A DNA stretch of 37,145 bases from positions 1 to 37,145 of the forward strand of contig JAAPAO010000351.1 of NCBI GenBank assembly GCA_013115145.1. Direction: 5' to 3'. The notes beneath the pieces were generated by a model. That model saw only the letters and a list, made by a program, of their open reading frames with translations, made no database searches and was not told the origin of the DNA. A program made the translations under genes and the position numbers. The DNA comes from Perkinsus chesapeaki (Eukaryota; Perkinsozoa; Perkinsida; Perkinsidae). Below are positions 31,602-37,145 of the stretch, in pieces; the first letter of the stretch is position 1; the number at the start of each line of letters is the position of its first letter.

Positions 31602-34600
31602 ATGATGTTGTCCACAAGTGGAGGTTTTGTGTTCAGTGTCCCCAATTCTATAATACCGCAGTTCAATGGTACTTTTATCGTGGTCGTCATCTCGACGGCG
31701 GTCACAGAGCTGCCCCTTCAACACTGTGCTTAATAACAGTGACATACATTTCATTTTAGCGGAGTATCTCACTTATACAGATTGTGTCGCTCTGCAAGGG
31801 ACTTGTACAGGATGGCAGCACGCTTTCCGAGGTAGGCCGCCGCCGTCGCGTCCTGTGTGCTCTGTGCTCTCTATCGGGTTTTAATGCACATCGCTTGTAC
31901 TACAGCATCTCTCGGTCATGTTCCCGACTGGCGCGCATCAAATTATCCGAGCAATACAACGTGTCTGCTACCTAGCCGTAAAATATTTTCTTGGAAGATC
32001 CCAAATAATTTCAATTTTGGAGCTTTCTCGTGGTGCTGTTTCGTTCCTTTTTGCCGCTAATCGAAGGGGAACTTGATATAGAGTTAAATGTGAACGATGA
32101 CCTCGTGTACCTTCTATGCGTAAATTAGTAGTTCCCCGCGCCTGCTTCACAGAAAGCATCTTTTTGCTGTGCCTCTTGAGGTTTATGGTGATTTATCTCG
32201 ATAACATAAGTTAAAAGTCAATAAGATACATGACATAGTAGCAGGAGGGATGGCAAAATAAGCCAATACAAAGCAGTTCGGTTAAGCAATTAAATCGAAT
32301 TAGTTGAGACATACGACCTGGCAGCAATGAACATCGAGTTTGAATCACTGCTCGCTCTGGAGGTCCGGCGAATTTCTTTGCGATGAAAAAAGTGTCTCGA
32401 CAAATACCCGTTCGATACATGCCATCCTCCATGTGACGGCGTCACACGACGCCGTATGGCCAGGAATTTGCCAAGGATCGTATTGGGTAGTGATTCAAGA
32501 AGCATGTGGTCTTTGTTGTTGTTGTCAGAGGAAGTCTGGCAGCTTTGGCGAAGAATCTTTTATTTCAACTACTGTTTTAAACTGGACACAACGCCGTCGC
32601 GGTCTACGGAAGGTGAATTGGTCATTGGCAGGCTAACGCTTCATTCATCGCGCTGGTTTTCCGATCGTTCTTCGCGCCACATCGGTAGTTCGCACCTATT
32701 TTTACATATTTGTTAAATCTTAATTGGCGGAATCGTCATTCTTAGTGTCGTGGATTTCGACCGGACCAGGGCTGGTCGAAGAGTTCCCGGTTGTTCGACT
32801 AGCAACCCCTACTGGAGAGCCAGGCTTCCCGGTGGATAGTCTCCGCCAGTTTTGTGAACGAAAACGCACGTGTTGATATGAGACAATACTCATGTTTAAT
32901 ATATCAGATTCTGCAGTGTGCGATGCTCGACCGTTCGGTGAGCAGGCCGTTGGGTGGAGCCTGCTTGTTCAAGACCATCACGATGATTTTATTTGGAGAG
33001 AGGGTGTTGTGGTCGAGTACAGCCCTATTCGGGACTGGTAAGTCTGGTGGGTTATTGAACATTCGAAAACCTAGCTCAATGCACCTGATATACAAATTTA
33101 ATGGGATGATTCTGTAATAGTTATCATAGACCTCCCTGCGTAGAAATAATAGAACTTATCGTATGTCTACTATAATATACGTATAATATACTATATATAA
33201 CTTACGTATCTTTAATATGGTACTGTATGTTCTATTAAAAAGGCGTATTATTTTATAGACTACTTCTCCAATGTCACTTCTTTGATCATGATATTTTGCC
33301 AATTGGGCAACTGCTAGCTACTCTAATATTAATACTAATTGGAATGTATAACTTACAGTATGATATTTATATTTGTCATCTTCTCGACAGATGGACTTGT
33401 GTCGTTTTCTGTCCCAGTTACAGAATTCTCTACTCTGACCCTGCGGTCCAGTCGATGACTCGGTTAGAGTCCCTCCAGGCCGGCTTGGATATGCATGAGA
33501 GGCCAGACGGCGAGGAGGAGTTCCCGCCGACCTTCTGGGAATCTGAGAGCCACACGAATGAATACCGCGTTCGTCGAGGGGGATACGTGAAGACGATGTC
33601 TCGGTTTAAGTGGATGAAGGCACCAAATGGGAGCGGCCATCGACCACCTGCTGTAACCAATGTTAACCGGTTCCCAATCAGCGGCGATAGTGCACTGGAG
33701 ATGCCACTCGGCGGCCTCAGCTGGAAGAGAGCTGTGGCGCAACTGTCTGCTGAGGTGAGAGATGCTTGGTTGTTGGCCATAAAGCTGCCGACGTGCCCCC
33801 GTCGGCAATTCCGTGGCGGCGGAAAAGCGAGTAGTTGTGTTGTATTCAGTCTGATTAGTCCGCTGTGTGTCGTGTGTGGACTCTAGGCGCCGCGTGGAAG
33901 AGTAGCACTATTCCCTTATGAAGAGATAGTCGATCGTCAAATTTGGTGGCCAAGCAGATGACACTCGACCTGTTATAACGAAACTGGGCCCAGGGGACGG
34001 GGATTTCTATCTCTTCCTCAGGTAACGAGTGAGCCGGTATTGACGATACGTGACCATGATGATGAGGTCCTTTATGCCGACTTTAGCCCTTGTGGCAAGT
34101 TCCTCGCCACCGCCAGTCGAGACGGGTCATGTGAGCAAAATACACAGCGCGGGGTTCGAACTCACGACCTCTTGTTTCCCAGGCAACGTGTATGCCCTGT
34201 TCGACCCATTGAGCGATTCCAAGGAAGAGTTCGACTTCGATCGCACTGTCTGCTATGACTTCTTGGATCTCTCCGAGTTCTCACCGGGGCTCCCGGATGT
34301 CATGGTTGATGCCTCCACGTGGCGTTGGGCATCCGATGCCAGCATCGCCACGCGCCTTCTCTGTAATTCTCCGTACCCGTTGGTTGCGGTATTCTCGATT
34401 AGGTAAACTGAACTGCGGATGGACGATCAGAGCGACCAGGCGCTCGCAGGCCGACGAGCCCGCAGACGCTGAGCGCGAGAAATTGTACCCCGGGAGAGTG
34501 ATGTGGGCGCCGGACTCCAGCTCCATCCTGGTCGCCTCCACCGGCCCTCTGTTCTGGGTCGACATGCGCTCTCTCATCGCTGGCCGAGGCCCTCCGAGAC

Positions 34601-36731
34601 TTATCACTAGTATCACCCAGGTGGGCAGCTTCAGTGGCCCAACGGAAGCCTTAAGGAGTTGCCGTTCAGACGCCCAGCGACGTATATGGTGGGTTCCTGT
34701 ACTACCCTCCAGAAGGTTCTAGTAACTTGCCGGAGGAAGACTTCGAGGGAAGAATCCCGCTGGACGATCGACTCTGTGTGCTATCATGTAACAGGCTTTG
34801 AGAAGTCGCGTGCATTTTGGGAAGACAAATAGCACTGCTACCTGTTTTGGTAGCGGTATTGAAAACAGAGGTTCACAGCAATGTGTTCATCGTGGGTCTG
34901 CCGTTTAAGCGCGAAATAATTTCCAGTTTCGGAAACCCTGTTGGAGCCATACGCCTGATAGAGCGCCAACCACGCAAGCCACTGTTGCCGTCGATGTATC
35001 ATAGAGAGTAAAAGTTTTCTTTATATATATGGAAGACGAATTGTCTGTGCTTCTTCAAGCTATATATGAACAAGCCATTGGTGCTCTCCGTTACTCTTTC
35101 CCTAGGTACACGCGTTATTCCAGTCATTGACCGCGATACAGGGGTATCCAGCCTTACCCAGCGCTTTGAAGTCCACGCCAGGCCGCCACCACCACCAGCA
35201 GCAGCACCGCCCTCGGAAGGCGGCGCGCGGTTTGCAGGCGCTGCTGCTTCAGCGGCGTTTGATATCAATCTTGGACATCAGGCTTTGATCAGAGCCATCT
35301 CCGGTAACACTTCCTGAAATAAAGGTCCTGATTATCTGTTTCTAATGTCTTACAAAGAGAGAGTTCTGAGAGTCTTCCCGTGTGCTACGACTACTATATA
35401 GTTACTATTTCTCTCTGGACTCGTAATGTGCCTAATGGCACGAGAAGTCTCCCTTTATCCTAACTAGTGCGCAGGCAGAGGATTCTCCTCTTCTTGTTGC
35501 CAACTAGTTGGGGCCCGAAGCTTTATACCGTTCGAAGGCTCTCATCTTCTTGGTCTACGAGAAAGGTCTAAAAAGTGGTCAGTGGGCCTTAGTGAGCGAA
35601 CACCCTCCATTACTAGTAGATTGGCTCCTTGAAATCTCTCACATCTGGAGGCAGATTACATATACAAGTGTTATTATTACATATCTTATAGCATCGCATC
35701 TAGGCGTGAATTCGAATCACATGCTACTTCATTCTCGCCTCAGTTGAGCCTCGTCAACAGCTTATGGTGGGCCTTAGCGGCGTCAAGCTAACCATGATGG
35801 ACCAAGTTGTCCTTGTGGATCTTCGTAACACAGTCACAGTCAGCCGACCTGTGCCGAAGAGTAAGCCGACCTGTGCTGCGTCGGTCCGGTACCTCCTCTC
35901 CCTCTAGGTCTTCGTTTCCCAATCCGACTGTCTTCGCCTCCAGTTCGTATAGTTGACTTCTCCCGTTTTGCGTGTAAGATTATCTTCTCTGAGTTACGCT
36001 GGTATCATGGTCCTCGTAGGCTGTTTGGCTTGCCGTTTCACACCTTCCGCTGAAGGCCTCCTCCTCAACTTGAGGAAGTTTGTGAACCACGCTCTCACCG
36101 ATAAGTTCTACGAGGATCCCTCGCCAGTGCCGGCCATCGCGCCTGATCTTGACGTCAATATGGAGGCTTTGCTGCTGCCTGTGGTTCCCGGTGAACCGGA
36201 GAAGCCTGCTCGAACTGACAGTGAGAACATTACTGTTATGAAAGGGCACCACGCCTACACTACTAAGAGCAGCCCTTTCATCATAATGCCTGACGGTAAG
36301 TATCCTGAATACCATCACCAGACTCACGAGGCTGCTTTGTCCGGTGGAAGTGATGCGTTTTACGTGCCTGATAGAGCTGAGTCATCGCCTTGTCCGTATC
36401 GCTCTCTTGTCCAGGTGTCCTGGGCTCACGCCAAGTTGTATCAAGCGGCGGTGAAGATGGTAACGTGTACACCTGGAGTCTTCTCGGCCGTCACAACAAC
36501 AGCAGCAGCAGCGGGACCGCCGCCCCTCTCGTATGTGCTGGTAGACTTGCTCATAGCGATACTGTAAATCTTGTTAACTACTGTCCCTCAAAGCATGGTG
36601 TAATGGCCAGCAGCTCCGACGATAATACTGTTGTCATTTGGCTCAGCCAGCAACGATCGTTCTACGCTGGAGTCAGTCGCCGTTGTTTATCAGTAGATAC
36701 TTGTGTACCCTTTTCAAATGTTTCTCCTTGA
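31602..36731 (+). CDS. F-box/WD40-repeat protein, FBXW5-like, many exons
   Basis: A likely substrate receptor of an SCF (cullin 1) ubiquitin ligase. The F-box is visible after splicing near 31.7-31.8 kb: ELPLQHSEYLTYTDC, VALQGTCTGWQHAF. A helix typical of what follows the F-box, MWSLLLLSEEVWQLWRRIFY, is at about 32.5 kb. WD repeats: VLTIRDHDDEVLYADFSP then CGKFLATASRDGS|CNVYALF (34.0-34.2 kb, joined over a tRNA-like intron), and at the C-terminus RQVVSSGGEDGNVYTWSLL and HSDTVNLVNYCPSKHGVMAS then SSDDNTVVIW (36.4-36.65 kb). KGHHAYTTKSSPFIIMPD before the last repeats parallels the 'RAHRAYTPNDECFFIF' segment of animal FBXW5. A Pro/Ala linker (RPPPPPAAAPPSEGG) lies near 35.2 kb. The start at 31602 and many internal exons (31.9-33.4, 34.7-36.0 kb) are not resolved. 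FBXW5 regulates centriole duplication through SAS-6 in animals. Confidence 0.75.
34131..34182 (+). repeat. tRNA-3'-end intron 10 (antisense), 52 nt, in the F-box/WD40 gene
   Basis: GTGAGC...TTCCCAG, phase 1; removal joins FLATASRDGS to CNVYALFDP inside a WD repeat. On the opposite strand: AAGAGGTCGTG then AGTTCGA, 13 bases, TATTTT. The variable-loop part is like eukaryotic tRNA-Met. T stem 4 of 5 paired. Confidence 0.9.
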
Positions 36732-37145
36732 CCATTGGGCGTTATTGTTACAAGTGGTAGTCTAGATAATACCGCACCGACCTGCGCTCGAAAGAATGAG
36801 AGAAGTAAACCTGTCTCTCCTTGGTTATAAGGGTTCTTATGAGAACTGCTCATAATAGGATTAGGCTCTGGTGTGTCCACATTACTGCCCACATGCCCAG
36901 TGGGCGTTGGATGACCGCTCCATGTGGATTAAACTATTTCGTAAAACTGATACGAATGAGACTCTTGATAACCGCTACGTGAGCTGCTGCCTTTACTGTT
37001 TGCGAACCTAGGGCTGTTTCGTATTCGAAATCCCCCCATGTTGAGGAGGCAATGCCAATTTAGTGTGAAATAGTAAATCGCTATCTTTTCGGGAGAGTGG
37101 GAAGAGGGCGAAGGTGTTGACCGACAGCCGGATGGCGGCATGTCT
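36732..37145. other. 3' flank of the F-box/WD40 gene, nothing recognised
   Basis: No open frame with family resemblance, no repeat and no RNA gene seen up to the window edge. Confidence 0.5.

Noticed and set aside
35700-35750. GTGAATTCGAATCAC followed by CCTCAG as a tRNA-like intron
   Set aside because: It pairs as a stem-loop, but the B-box G is missing and the spacing rule fails. The local exon structure is also unknown.

Overview
The window looks like nuclear DNA of an alveolate protist, most likely a Perkinsus-type organism (Perkinsozoa, dinoflagellate relatives). Reasons: many spliceosomal introns of only about 35-60 nt, a CCCH zinc-finger protein of the style common in dinoflagellates and apicomplexans, and a giant secreted protein built from Cys modules (Y-x-C-Y-C ... 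C ... G-D-Y-F-x-V-G-x-L) of a kind I associate with dinoflagellates and Perkinsus. The genus is an inference; the eukaryotic, intron-rich nature is seen directly.

Layout: (1) 1-833, minus, the 5' part of an intronless gene for a secreted protein, cut by the window edge. (2) 1591-5399, plus, translation initiation factor eIF5B in many exons. (3) 5510-5746, a 33-bp minisatellite. (4) 6375-7361, minus, intronless secreted gamma-glutamyl hydrolase. (5) 8782-24356, minus, one giant gene from a signal-peptide exon to a C-terminal hydrophobic tail; its N-terminal half carries Cys modules and its C-terminal half about a dozen beta-sandwich-like 'P-x-G-F ... N-x-W' modules. (6) 24899-27346, plus, tryptophan 2,3-dioxygenase, 14 exons, 491 aa, divergent from the giant gene. 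(7) 27575-30167, plus, CCDC61/VFL3 basal-body protein, 10 exons, 538 aa. (8) 30318-31468, plus, CCCH zinc-finger protein. (9) 31602-36731, plus, an F-box/WD40 protein resembling FBXW5.

The most interesting signal cuts across the genes. Ten short introns (43-56 nt) in four unrelated genes contain the 3' end of a tRNA gene: the Pol III B box (GGTTCGA or AGTTCGA), then in all ten exactly 13 bases, then C-A (or a one-base variant) followed in the best copies by TTTT. That is true tRNA geometry: T loop, 3' T stem, acceptor 3' strand ending at C72, discriminator A73, and a Pol III terminator in place of CCA. Five copies lie in the sense and five in the antisense direction of their host gene, in all three intron phases. 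Four of the 13 introns of tryptophan dioxygenase are of this kind. I read them as tRNA-derived introner-like elements: a mobile or retroposed tRNA-gene 3' end that creates spliceosomal introns. In the sense copies the Pol III terminator also serves as the T-rich stretch before the 3' splice site.

The genes are housekeeping, surface and cytoskeletal functions with no sign of an operon or a shared pathway. No functional tRNA, rRNA, CRISPR or complete transposon was seen. A 97-N assembly gap lies in a minisatellite inside a tryptophan dioxygenase intron.
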